Part shown: piece after piece, positions 51,227 to 59,795 of the stretch
Layout of the letters: each line of letters starts with the position of its first letter
How positions within the stretch are numbered: the stretch's first letter is position 1
Assembly (NCBI GenBank): GCA_018825665.1
Contig: JAHJEG010000022.1
Location: forward strand, 18,959-82,958
Source: a bacterium
Lineage (GTDB): Bacteria; Campylobacterota; Campylobacteria; Campylobacterales; Sulfurimonadaceae
DNA: 64,000 nt
Direction: 5' to 3'
Program-made: the position numbers and the translations under genes
Notes under the pieces: generated by a model
Seen by the model: only the letters and a program-made list of their open reading frames with translations
Databases searched by the model: none
Told to the model about the DNA's origin: nothing

Positions 51227-53031
51227 GTAACACTCTTGGCAAGATTCCTCGGCATATCCACATCATTCCCAAGTCTGACAGAAATCTCAAGGGATAAAAG
51301 CTGTACGACGACCATCATTTCAAAAAATTCAAGCATGTAATCCCGGCATGTGGAAATCGGAATAAAATCATCCGCTTTGTCAAATTCCAGGGGACTGATT
51401 GCACATATGGTTGAATCTCTTGCACTGAGCTCTTCTACGTTGCTTTTTGATTTTTCATAAAGCAGATGCTGAGGCAGGAGGGCGATTGTAAAGAGTTCAG
51501 GATCTGCAAGTGCAATCGGGCCGTGCTTCATCTCCCCCGAAGGATATCCCTCGGCATGCAGATATGAGATCTCTTTGAGCTTCAATGCACCCTCAAGAGC
51601 AAGAGGGAAAAAGATATCTCTTCCTATAAAGAAAAATCCGTGCCCGTGCAGATATCTTTTTGACAATCTTTTGATACGCTCATGCATATTGTCGGTTACG
51701 GCACATGAGGCAGGCACTTCTCTTAGGAGTGCTATTTGTTTGGCTATCTCAGATTTTTCAAGTGCGTTTGTAAGTTTTGCGAGATAGAGGCTCAGCATCC
51801 AAAAGACCACCACCTGCGTAGCAAAGGCCTTTGTCGAAGCCACCCCTTTTTCTATTCCGGCACGTGTAAGTATACTTGCCTCAGCCAAACGCACCATGGA
51901 GGAGTTGTCCACATTACAAATCACCAGTGTTTTGAGTCCGGCTTCTTTGGCCATTTTCAGAGTCTCCAGAGTGTCTGCCGTTTCACCGCTTTGGGAAATA
52001 ACGATAAAGAGGGTGTCTTTTGTCATGATAGGTTTGCGGTATCGAAACTCACTCGCAATCTCTACGGAGGTCTTGATTTTGGAGTATCTCTCAAAAAGAT
52101 AAGAGGCGCAAAGGGCTGAATGGTACGAGGTTCCGCACGCGCAAAGCTTGATTTCTTTGATTCCCTCAAAAAGGGAACTCTCAAGTTCGTCAAAAAGTAT
52201 TGCATCCTCACTGAGTCTGCCCATAAGAGTGTCGGCTATGACCTCTCTTTGCTCATAAATCTCTTTTTCCATAAAAAATCTGAACCCGTTTTTTTGTGCT
52301 GAGAGTTTATTTTGTGATAGCTCACAAAAATGGGGCTCTTTTTTCGTTCCGTTTTTACTGAAAATGGCAGTCTCATCCGGAGTGACATAACCATAATCAC
52401 CGTCTTCGAAATAGTTTACTTTTTGACAGTGTCCGATCAAAGGGGTATCAGACGAAGCAAAATATTTTTCATTCTCTTTGTTTACGCCCACAAGCATAGG
52501 CGAGCCGTGTTTTGCAAAATATATGGTGTCGGGCTCAGATTTTGTAACGAGTAAAATAGCATAGGCGCCCTGAAGCTCTTTGATCGTTTTGGAAAATGCT
52601 TCAAAAGTATCTGGAGAATTCTTTAGATTTTTTTCAAACTGGTGGACGATTACCTCGGTATCGGTCTGACTTAAAAAAGTGACACCCTTTTGCGTCAGCT
52701 CTTTTTTCAGGCTTGCATAATTTTCTATAATTCCGTTATGCACCACATAGGAGCTTTCGCCCAAATGGGGATGGGCGTTGAGCTCTGTCGGTTTTCCGTG
52801 TGTCGCCCATCTGGTATGACCGATCCCCACGGCAAAACTCTCTGTTACAAAATCTTTTGTCTTTTCCTCAAGATTTACCAGTTTCCCCACAGCCTTGTAA
52901 TTTGTAAAATCCCCGTCTTGCAAAACTGCTATCCCGGCAGAATCATAGCCGCGGTATTCAAGCTCTTTTAAGCCTTCAAGTAAAATCTCTTTAGTATTTT
53001 TTTGGCCTATATATCCGACGATTCCGCACAT
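51217..53031 (-). CDS. glmS: Glutamine-fructose-6-phosphate aminotransferase (isomerizing)
   Basis: A 604-residue enzyme that makes glucosamine-6-phosphate for cell-wall and lipopolysaccharide synthesis. It begins 'MCGIVGYIG' (Cys2 is the glutaminase nucleophile after Met removal), has the glutaminase phrase 'GHTRWATHGKPTELNAHPH', and two SIS sugar-isomerase domains ('CGTSYHSAL', 'ISQSGETADTLETL'). It ends 'MPRNLAKSVTVE', the standard C-terminus. Length is normal (about 605-610). glnD lies upstream on the same strand, 20 bp away. One uptake-like word reads Ser-Thr-Cys-Arg. Confidence 0.97.
   Translation of the reverse strand: MCGIVGYIGQKNTKEILLEGLKELEYRGYDSAGIAVLQDGDFTNYKAVGKLVNLEEKTKDFVTESFAVGIGHTRWATHGKPTELNAHPHLGESSYVVHNGIIENYASLKKELTQKGVTFLSQTDTEVIVHQFEKNLKNSPDTFEAFSKTIKELQGAYAILLVTKSEPDTIYFAKHGSPMLVGVNKENEKYFASSDTPLIGHCQKVNYFEDGDYGYVTPDETAIFSKNGTKKEPHFCELSQNKLSAQKNGFRFFMEKEIYEQREVIADTLMGRLSEDAILFDELESSLFEGIKEIKLCACGTSYHSALCASYLFERYSKIKTSVEIASEFRYRKPIMTKDTLFIVISQSGETADTLETLKMAKEAGLKTLVICNVDNSSMVRLAEASILTRAGIEKGVASTKAFATQVVVFWMLSLYLAKLTNALEKSEIAKQIALLREVPASCAVTDNMHERIKRLSKRYLHGHGFFFIGRDIFFPLALEGALKLKEISYLHAEGYPSGEMKHGPIALADPELFTIALLPQHLLYEKSKSNVEELSARDSTICAISPLEFDKADDFIPISTCRDYMLEFFEMMVVVQLLSLEISVRLGNDVDMPRNLAKSVTVE
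51345..51353 (+). repeat. Uptake-like word in glmS
   Basis: GGCATGTGGAA; the coding strand reads Ser-Thr-Cys-Arg-Asp near the C-terminus. It is the only copy between 43.0 and 57.7 kb. Confidence 0.7.
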
Positions 53032-53051
53032 TTGGTGTCCTTAGTATGTTT

Positions 53052-55556
53052 TTAATTTGTAAGTAGTTCGTAAATTTTGTCGATATTATTACATATGTCT
53101 TTTTGTTTTTCCATTAAGAATGTGTCTCGTACCCTGTGTTTTGTACTGTGTATTTTGGCTGTGACGATATTTATGTTCAATGCTTCAAAACAGTTCATGA
53201 TATAGGCGAGCAGACCTTTTTGGTTTGCCACATTTACATTTATCTCGGCATGGGTCATAGAATAGTCGCAGTTGATGCTGATATCTTCTTTTTTAATATT
53301 CACCGGTTTTAAGTGAACATTGAGGGACATGTCAAAAGCATTCTCGATAATTTGTTCCAGTTCTATGAGTTCATTCCCGTGGATGGTTTTTACAAAGTTG
53401 ATTTTGAAATATTTTACATCGTCGAAGAGTGTCACAATCTCCATAGAGCCGACGTCAAGATGGCTGAGTGTTGCCAAGATATAAACAATATTCAAAGGGA
53501 TTCTTCTGTATATCTCTATGCTTAAAGAGTCGTTGGCAATGATATTGAAGCTGTACTCTTTTGTATCTTTTGCTTTTTGAACGATCTTGATGATATCCGC
53601 CGGCGTATGCTGGAAGAAAAAAAGGTTGGATTCTACGGTGAGGAGTTTCGTCTGAAGAAGCTTTGGCAGTTCTTTAAAAGCGGCACTGTTTTTCACTCTT
53701 TTTTCTATATTGACCCTTTTGGCGGCATCCGTGATTCGACTGCTGTTTTGTGATACTTCCAGAGCATTTACATAAAGATCATAAAGAAGTTTGGAGTTGA
53801 ATGAATTGTACGTGTCCCCTCCAACCCCATTTATGTCTGCGTAAGTCAGGATATACAAGAGGTTTAAATTTTTGGAATCCTGTACATTGGACATAAATTT
53901 GTAGAGAGTCTTCTCGTTGTGGATGTTCTCTTTAAAGGCCACACTGCTCATAAGGACATGGTGCTTTACCAAAGTCACGGCTCTGTCTATGAGCTCATCT
54001 TTGAGTTTCATATGTTTTGCAAAAGGTATGATAAGTTTGGCTCCGACTTCACTATGGTCCTGTTTTCTCCCTTTTCCTGTATCATGAAGCAAAACTACAA
54101 TCTTCAGAAGTAGTTTTTCATCCGTTGTAAGCTCGTTATAAAGGCTTTGTATTAGAGGTTCTTTGATGCTCTCAAGGGCTTCAACACATTTGATGGAGTG
54201 AAAGTCTACGGGGTAGTGGTGGTAGCCGTCAAACTGCGGAAGATGTAAAACCTTTCTGAAGGTGGGAAAGATTTCATGCAGTATCCCCGCATCATAAAAG
54301 AGTTTCAAAAAACAGTAGCTGTGTTTTCTTTTAAACATATCTTTTAAAAGAGTGTAAGTCTTCGCCTTAATGGGATGTGTAATCTGCGTATAGGTAAACT
54401 GGTACAAAAAACCTGCATCGAAGTTGTAATCCTTGTCTTTTAGGGATACCAAAAGTTCAAGCAAAGAGCTGAGCGGTTTTGGTTGTAACCGGTACGAAGC
54501 GTAGAGCCTCGCATCCACTTCATAAAACCCTTTTGCTATTCTGTTCTTTTTAAATTTGGCTACATTATGCATATCTACCATAAAAGGTCTAAGCATTTTT
54601 TTGACAAATATCTGGGTGAAATTGTTGATACGCCACTGTGCTTCAAACACTTTTGTAGCCATTCTCCTCTCATCTCTAAAGCCGAGCATACGGCTGACCT
54701 GAGGCATATGCTCAAGTAAAAGACGGTCTTCTTGTTTATTTGCTATAAGATGCAGAGCGCTTCTGACACGAAAAAGAATCTCTAAAGCAATACGGTAATC
54801 TTTATACTCGTCTTCTGAAAAGATTACCTGGCTTAAGTCTTTTAGGTTCTCAACCCCGTAGATTGTTTTTGCTATCCAAAAGATAAGCTGCGAATCCCTA
54901 AGCCCTCCGACACTTTCTTTTATATTGGGCTGCATTGAAATCGGGTATTTCTTTCTTCTTGTTACCGCTTCTTCGACCTTTGCAAGCAAAAATTCTTTTG
55001 GAGCATTAAGTCGTATCTTTTTGAGTTCCCTTTCTGTCGCATGCCAGGTAAAGGGGGAACCTGTAATAAGGCGTGACTCCATAAGCGATGTTCTTATGGT
55101 TATATCTTCGGTGCTTGCCTTAAAAAGGTCGCTTACCTCATGTACTCTGTGCCCGAGCTTGAGTCCCGCATCAAGAGCGAGATAAAAAAGTTTTTCTATA
55201 ATCAGCTGTGTGTTAAATCCGTCTACGTCTTCGTACACCAAAAGCAGGTCTATATCGCTGTGCACACACAACTGTTCCCGTCCGTAGCTGCCAAGTGCGA
55301 CTATGGCTATAGGGATAGAACTCCTCATGGGCATATAATTGCCAAAAAGACGTCTTAAGACTGTTTTATACATCAAGGAGATGATGGAATCAAGTTTTTT
55401 CGTATGTTTGACCAGAAAGTCTTTTCCCTGGTTTTGCTCAAAGAGCAAGGGTAGAGAGCTCTTGTATTCTTTGATATATTCTTTGAAAAGCTTGGAGAGT
55501 TCGAAGTCTGAACCGTTTTTTTCTATAATAATTTCTATCTTTAAAAGTAAATCCAT
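53052..55556 (-). CDS. glnD: GlnD-type PII uridylyltransferase/uridylyl-removing enzyme
   Basis: An 834-residue nitrogen-status enzyme. The nucleotidyltransferase domain has 'LGSYGREQLCVHSDIDLLLVYED' (G-S-x-G-R ... S-D-x-D). The HD hydrolase domain shows 'VVLLHDTGKGRKQDHSEVGA', and two ACT domains at the C-terminus would sense glutamine. It modifies the PII protein; a PII gene is not in the window. It is followed 20 bp later by glmS, a plausible operon linking nitrogen sensing to amino-sugar supply. Length agrees with the family (about 850). Confidence 0.93.
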   Translation of the reverse strand: MDLLLKIEIIIEKNGSDFELSKLFKEYIKEYKSSLPLLFEQNQGKDFLVKHTKKLDSIISLMYKTVLRRLFGNYMPMRSSIPIAIVALGSYGREQLCVHSDIDLLLVYEDVDGFNTQLIIEKLFYLALDAGLKLGHRVHEVSDLFKASTEDITIRTSLMESRLITGSPFTWHATERELKKIRLNAPKEFLLAKVEEAVTRRKKYPISMQPNIKESVGGLRDSQLIFWIAKTIYGVENLKDLSQVIFSEDEYKDYRIALEILFRVRSALHLIANKQEDRLLLEHMPQVSRMLGFRDERRMATKVFEAQWRINNFTQIFVKKMLRPFMVDMHNVAKFKKNRIAKGFYEVDARLYASYRLQPKPLSSLLELLVSLKDKDYNFDAGFLYQFTYTQITHPIKAKTYTLLKDMFKRKHSYCFLKLFYDAGILHEIFPTFRKVLHLPQFDGYHHYPVDFHSIKCVEALESIKEPLIQSLYNELTTDEKLLLKIVVLLHDTGKGRKQDHSEVGAKLIIPFAKHMKLKDELIDRAVTLVKHHVLMSSVAFKENIHNEKTLYKFMSNVQDSKNLNLLYILTYADINGVGGDTYNSFNSKLLYDLYVNALEVSQNSSRITDAAKRVNIEKRVKNSAAFKELPKLLQTKLLTVESNLFFFQHTPADIIKIVQKAKDTKEYSFNIIANDSLSIEIYRRIPLNIVYILATLSHLDVGSMEIVTLFDDVKYFKINFVKTIHGNELIELEQIIENAFDMSLNVHLKPVNIKKEDISINCDYSMTHAEINVNVANQKGLLAYIMNCFEALNINIVTAKIHSTKHRVRDTFLMEKQKDICNNIDKIYELLTN

Positions 55557-55608
55557 GAGACCAATCTTAATAATTTTTTATTATTATAGTGTAGTTGTCT
55601 AAATTTGA

Positions 55609-55614
55609 TATAAT
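55609..55614 (+). promoter_or_regulatory. -10 box for the Lsr-like genes
   Basis: TATAAT at 55609-55614 in 'TTTGATATAATCC', 41 bp before the ATG at 55655; ribosome-binding site GGGGGAAAAC upstream of the start. Confidence 0.5.
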
Positions 55615-55654
55615 CCAAGAGATTAAAAATTAAACATGACAGGGGGAAAACAGT

Positions 55655-55942
55655 ATGACTATTACAAAGAGGGTGACTTTTATAGCAAAAGAAGAGGGCG
55701 TAGATATGATGAAAAAACTTTTGGCTGCAATGGTAAAGCCAAGCAAGGCCGAAGATGGATGCCTGTTTTATGAGATAGTGCAATACAAAGAAAATCCGAG
55801 AAAATTCATGGCAATCGAGACATGGAGAGACGAGGCAGCGCTTGAAGGGCACAAGGCATCCGCCCACTATGGAGTATACAAGTCCAGCTTTGAGCCGTAC
55901 TGCGAAAAAAAATATACAAATGAACTTGAAGTATTAGGATGA
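55655..55942 (+). CDS. Antibiotic-biosynthesis-monooxygenase (ABM) domain protein, LsrG-like
   Basis: A 95-residue single-domain protein of the dimeric alpha/beta-barrel (ABM) superfamily: 'RVTFIAKEEGVDMMKKLLAAMVKPSKAEDGCLFYEIVQ', 'RKFMAIETWRDEAALEGHKASAHY'. The length and the His in 'HKASAHY' compare well with the autoinducer-2 catabolic enzyme LsrG (96 aa), and the neighbours include an LsrK-type kinase, so a role in turning over a small phosphorylated compound is possible. Sequence identity to LsrG by eye is modest; many unrelated ABM proteins share this fold. It begins a three-gene plus-strand set. Confidence 0.75.
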   Translation: MTITKRVTFIAKEEGVDMMKKLLAAMVKPSKAEDGCLFYEIVQYKENPRKFMAIETWRDEAALEGHKASAHYGVYKSSFEPYCEKKYTNELEVLG

Positions 55943-55945
55943 GTC

Positions 55946-57121
55946 TTGAAAAATTTATTTAACGAATATGCGGCAAAAAAATTCAGAACAGAGCTGGATT
56001 TAAGAGTGTATACGTCCAACCTTCTAGGCAAAAGTGACGAGCTTGTGCTTCACGGCGGCGGAAACACCTCCCTAAAGAGCACCCTTAACGGTGAAGAGAT
56101 ACTTTTTGTAAAGGGGAGCGGATGGGATCTGGTCTCTATAAAAGCAGAGGGCTTTGCTCCTGTGAGGATGAAGACACTCCTGGAGATGGCAAAGATGCAG
56201 GAGTTGAGTGACAGTGATATGCTCAGCAGACAAAAAGCCGCCATGACGGATCCCTCTGCTCCGAACCCTTCCGTAGAAGCGATTCTTCATGCAATCATTC
56301 CGTATAAATTTGTGGACCATACCCACGCCGATGCGATTGTGACAATCTCAAACTCTCTAATGGGCGAAAAGTATATACAGGAGTTGTTTCCAAATTTTTT
56401 AATCGTTCCCTATGTGATGCCCGGATTTGTTTTGGCGCATACGGTGTACGAGATGTGCAAAGACAGAGACTGGGATGCGATTGAGGGGATTATTTTGCAT
56501 AATCACGGGATCTTTACCTTTGATGATGATGCGAAAAGCTCTTATGACAAGATGATAGCAGCAGTAAGCAAGGCTGAGGAGTTTCTGGACAGGAATGCAT
56601 CTATAGAGATACAGCGCAATTACAAACACAGCGAGTGTGATATCTCCAAAATCACCAAGCTTATATCGCGGGCGAAAGGATACCCCGTATCTATAAATAT
56701 CAATCAGACCCCCTTGGCCAATTACTACTCCTCGCAGGAGAATTTAAGAGAATTTGCTTCTCGCGGCGTACTGACCCCTGAGCATATCATCAGGACCAAA
56801 AGGGTTCCTCTGATTATGACCGATACCAATCTCCAAGAAGCCCTTGAGAAGTATATGGATGCGTATAAAGAATATTTCCATGAGTTTGCAAATGGGGAGA
56901 TATGTCTCAATCCTGCACCAAACTACATGATTATAAAAGATTTGGCAGTTATCTCTTTTGGCAAGACGAAAAAGGAGGCAGATATAGTAAACGACATTGT
57001 GGAGCATACTATGAAAGCCGTCTTGCGCGCAGATAAACTGGGGGGCTACAAAAGTATAAGCCTCCAAGAGAGTTTCAAGATGGAATACTGGGAACTTGAA
57101 CAAGCGAAGCTCAAGAGATAG
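55946..57121 (+). CDS. Class II aldolase/adducin-family protein
   Basis: A 391-residue protein whose first 200 residues are a class II aldolase fold with metal ligands in 'HTHADAI' (HxH, about 115-121) and 'LHNHGIFTF' (about 175-183), and the phosphate-binding phrase 'GGGNTSLK' (about 35-42). It resembles the N-terminal aldolase part of the fused aldolase/short-chain-dehydrogenase proteins but lacks the dehydrogenase half; instead about 180 more helical residues follow. The start is TTG at 55946, 3 bp past the ABM gene. Aldol cleavage of a sugar phosphate is expected, probably the product of the next gene. Confidence 0.85.
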   Translation: MKNLFNEYAAKKFRTELDLRVYTSNLLGKSDELVLHGGGNTSLKSTLNGEEILFVKGSGWDLVSIKAEGFAPVRMKTLLEMAKMQELSDSDMLSRQKAAMTDPSAPNPSVEAILHAIIPYKFVDHTHADAIVTISNSLMGEKYIQELFPNFLIVPYVMPGFVLAHTVYEMCKDRDWDAIEGIILHNHGIFTFDDDAKSSYDKMIAAVSKAEEFLDRNASIEIQRNYKHSECDISKITKLISRAKGYPVSININQTPLANYYSSQENLREFASRGVLTPEHIIRTKRVPLIMTDTNLQEALEKYMDAYKEYFHEFANGEICLNPAPNYMIIKDLAVISFGKTKKEADIVNDIVEHTMKAVLRADKLGGYKSISLQESFKMEYWELEQAKLKR

Positions 57122-57122
57122 C

Positions 57123-58685
57123 ATGGCGTATCTAATGGCCATAGATGCCGGAACGGGAAGTGTAAGAGCCGTAATATTTGACACCCGGGGAAATCAGATC
57201 TCAGTGGCCGCAAAAGAATGGACCCATCTTCAGGAGGAGGGTGTGCCCGGTTCCATGAGTTTTGATTTTGAAAAAAACTGGATTCTGGTGTGCAGATGTA
57301 TCCAACAGTCCCTTGCAGATGCAGGGCTCAAGGGTGAAGATATCCTAGCCCTGAGTGCGACAAGCATGCGTGAGGGGATTGTGCTCTATGACGCACAGGG
57401 ACAAGAGCTTTGGGCCCTTGCAAACGTCGATGCAAGAGCCGATAAAGAGGTCAGGTATCTCAAAGAAAATTTCAAAGGGATTGAAGAGGAGTTTTATACC
57501 CTCTCCGGTCAGACCTTCGCTCTGGGCGCACTTCCAAGAATTATGTGGCTGAGAGACAACAGACCCGAACTCTATGAAAAAGCGGCAAATATCTCTATGA
57601 TAGGGGATTGGATTTTAGCCCGTCTAAGCGGCGTAATCGCTACTGACCCAAGCAACGGAGGGACTACGGGAATCTTTTCTTTGAAGCAGAGAAGCTGGCA
57701 TGTGGAAATGGCAGAAAAAGTGGGAATCAAAAATGATATATTTCCCACATGCCAGGAACCCGGAAGCGTACTGGGGTGTGTTACACTCCAAGCCGCAAAA
57801 GAAACGGGACTCTCCCATGCCACAAAAGTGGTGACGGGGGGAGGCGATGTTCAGCTGGGTTCGGTGGGACTTGGCGTGGTTGAGGTCGGCGAAGCGGCGA
57901 TTCTTGGCGGTTCATTTTGGCAGCAGGTTGTCAATATCTCCAGCGATACCGTCCCTCCAAAAAATATGGAAATTCGTGTAAATCCACATGCCGTTGCTTT
58001 GCTCTCACAGGCGGAGGGGATAACTTTTTTCAGCGGACTGCTTATGCGATGGTTCAGAGATGCTTTTTGCGAGCTTGAAAAACAAGAGGCAAAAGAGCGT
58101 GGAATCGATGTCTATACGGTTTTGGAAGAAAAAGCGGCAAAGGTTCCCGTAGGTTCAAACGGAATTATCCCTATCTTTTCGGACTCTATGAAATACGGCA
58201 AATGGTATCATGCAGCACCAGGTTTTTTAAATCTGAGTATTGACCCGGAGGTCTGCAACCGTGCTTCAATGTTTAGAAGCCTGCAGGAAAATGCAGCCAT
58301 AGTCTCTGCCATAAATCTGGATAAGATAAAAGCTTTTACCTCGGTTGAGATAGAGGAGATAGTCTTTGCAGGGGGAGCCAGCAAGGGTGCGCTTTGGTCT
58401 CAGATACTCTCGGATGTGACGGGATGCAGAGTGAAGATCCCAAAGGTCACCGAGGCTACGGCTCTTGGAGCGGCGATGGCTGCGGGCGTGGGTGCAGGCA
58501 TCTTCGGCAGTCTGAAGGATGCGGCAAAAGAGCTTGTATGCTGGGATAAACACTATGTTCCAAATATGCAAAATTATGAGAAATATCAGGAGATGAAACA
58601 GATTTGGCAGGAGGTTTATGAAAATCAGCTGAGTCTTGTCGATAAAGGCTTGACACAGAGCATGTGGAAAGCACCCGGATTGTAA
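57123..58685 (+). CDS. LsrK-type FGGY kinase (autoinducer-2 kinase-like)
   Basis: A 520-residue FGGY carbohydrate kinase closely resembling E. coli LsrK by memory: 'LMAIDAGTGSVRAVIFD', 'ALSATSMREGIVLYDAQG', 'VTGGGDVQLGSVGLGVV', 'MRWFRDAFC', 'NPHAV', and the C-terminus 'GLTQSMWKAPGL' (LsrK: 'GLTTSLWKAPGL'). LsrK phosphorylates autoinducer-2 (DPD) or related compounds. Residue matches run through the whole length, so the assignment to this subfamily is strong, but the lsrACDB importer and the lsrR regulator are absent. The ATG at 57123 is chosen because LsrK begins similarly; an upstream TTG (57096) is in frame. Three uptake-like words fall inside. Confidence 0.85.
   Translation: MAYLMAIDAGTGSVRAVIFDTRGNQISVAAKEWTHLQEEGVPGSMSFDFEKNWILVCRCIQQSLADAGLKGEDILALSATSMREGIVLYDAQGQELWALANVDARADKEVRYLKENFKGIEEEFYTLSGQTFALGALPRIMWLRDNRPELYEKAANISMIGDWILARLSGVIATDPSNGGTTGIFSLKQRSWHVEMAEKVGIKNDIFPTCQEPGSVLGCVTLQAAKETGLSHATKVVTGGGDVQLGSVGLGVVEVGEAAILGGSFWQQVVNISSDTVPPKNMEIRVNPHAVALLSQAEGITFFSGLLMRWFRDAFCELEKQEAKERGIDVYTVLEEKAAKVPVGSNGIIPIFSDSMKYGKWYHAAPGFLNLSIDPEVCNRASMFRSLQENAAIVSAINLDKIKAFTSVEIEEIVFAGGASKGALWSQILSDVTGCRVKIPKVTEATALGAAMAAGVGAGIFGSLKDAAKELVCWDKHYVPNMQNYEKYQEMKQIWQEVYENQLSLVDKGLTQSMWKAPGL
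57697..57753. repeat. Inverted pair of uptake-like words in the kinase gene
   Basis: GGCATGTGGAA (57697-57707, read Trp-His-Val-Glu) and CCACATGCC (57745-57753, read Pro-Thr-Cys-Gln; without the usual A, as GGCATGTGGG), 39 bp apart. Confidence 0.75.
57984..57992 (-). repeat. Uptake-like word in the kinase gene (third copy)
   Basis: CCACATGCC preceded by AT, read Asn-Pro-His-Ala; the NPH residues are also present in E. coli LsrK. A near copy (AGCATGTGGAA) is at 58659-58669 in the C-terminal 'MWKAPGL' codons. Confidence 0.7.
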
Positions 58686-58697
58686 AATAAATTTGGA

Positions 58698-58703
58698 TAT
58701 AAT
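58698..58703 (+). promoter_or_regulatory. -10 box for mqnE
   Basis: TATAAT at 58698-58703, 28 bp before the mqnE ATG, in the 45-bp gap after the kinase gene. It suggests a separate transcript for mqnE and the glycosyltransferase gene. Confidence 0.5.
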
Positions 58704-58730
58704 TCACGCCAATATAGAACAAGGTACATT

Positions 58731-59792
58731 ATGAATTTGAAAGAGAAAATCTTATCAGGCGCAAGAATAGATTTTGAAGAGGCCTTGAGCCTTTACGAGA
58801 TGGATTTTTTTGAGCTTGGTGAACTTGCTGACGCAAAAAGAAAAGAATTACACGGCAAAAAAACCTATTTTAATATCAACCGCCATATAAATCCGACAAA
58901 TATCTGCGCGGATATCTGTAAGTTTTGTGCATATGCGGCAAACAGAAAAAATCCGAATCCTTATACGATGACGCATGATGAGATTATGAATATAGTCAAA
59001 GATGTCCACTCCCGCGGCATCAAAGAGATACATATCGTTTCTGCACATAATCCTGATACGGGTATTGAGTGGTATTTGGATATATTTAAAAAAATCAAAA
59101 CACACTACCCCGACCTTCATATAAAAGCGCTTACAGCCGCCGAGGTGGATTTTTTGGCGCGTCATTATGGTAAGACTTACGATGAAATATTGGATTTGAT
59201 GGTGCAGTACGGGGTGGATTCCATGCCCGGCGGAGGTGCCGAGATCTTTGATGAAGAGGTAAGAGACTATATCTGCAAGGGCAAAGTCACATCAGACCAA
59301 TGGCTTGAAATCCACGAAAAATGGCACTCCCGCGGTAAAAAGAGCAATGTCACTATGCTTTTTGGGCATGTGGAAAAACGAAAAGACCGCATCGACCATA
59401 TGATGCGAATACGGGCGCTTCAGGATAAAACGGGAGGCTTCAACTGTTTTATCCCTCTGGTGTATCAGTCTGAGAACAATTATCTCAACGTAAAAGAGTA
59501 CATAACCGCCAATGAGATTTTAAAGACCATGGCAATCAGCCGCATAGTTTTGGACAATGTCGCAAACCTAAAAGCATACTGGGTTACTTCAACGGTAAAC
59601 CTTGCTCTTGTCGCTCAGGAGTTCGGGGCAAACGATCTTGATGGAACCATAGAAAAAGAGTCTATCAATTCGGCTGCCGGCGCTGCGAGCGCAAACGGAG
59701 TCAATCTTGAAGAGTTTGTGGCACTTATCAAAAATACGGGATTTATTCCGGTCGAACGGGACAGTGTGTACAATGAGATAAAGGTATGGTAA
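58731..59792 (+). CDS. mqnE: Aminofutalosine synthase (futalosine menaquinone pathway)
   Basis: A 353-residue radical-SAM enzyme that joins a chorismate-derived unit to adenosine in the futalosine route to menaquinone. The radical-SAM cysteines are Cys59, Cys63 and Cys66 in 'NPTNICADICKFCAY' (CxxxCxxC). Conserved MqnE phrases follow: 'EIHIVSAHNPDTGIEWYLDIF', 'MPGGGAEIFDEEVRDYICKGK', 'MLFGHVEKRKDRIDHMMRIR'. MqnC, the related cyclase, differs in these phrases, so MqnE is preferred. It has its own promoter and is followed 3 bp later by a glycosyltransferase gene. One uptake-like word encodes 'GHVEK'. Confidence 0.9.
   Translation: MNLKEKILSGARIDFEEALSLYEMDFFELGELADAKRKELHGKKTYFNINRHINPTNICADICKFCAYAANRKNPNPYTMTHDEIMNIVKDVHSRGIKEIHIVSAHNPDTGIEWYLDIFKKIKTHYPDLHIKALTAAEVDFLARHYGKTYDEILDLMVQYGVDSMPGGGAEIFDEEVRDYICKGKVTSDQWLEIHEKWHSRGKKSNVTMLFGHVEKRKDRIDHMMRIRALQDKTGGFNCFIPLVYQSENNYLNVKEYITANEILKTMAISRIVLDNVANLKAYWVTSTVNLALVAQEFGANDLDGTIEKESINSAAGAASANGVNLEEFVALIKNTGFIPVERDSVYNEIKVW
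59365..59373 (+). repeat. Uptake-like word in mqnE
   Basis: GGCATGTGGAA, read Gly-His-Val-Glu in a conserved MqnE region. Confidence 0.75.
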
Positions 59793-59795
59793 AAG

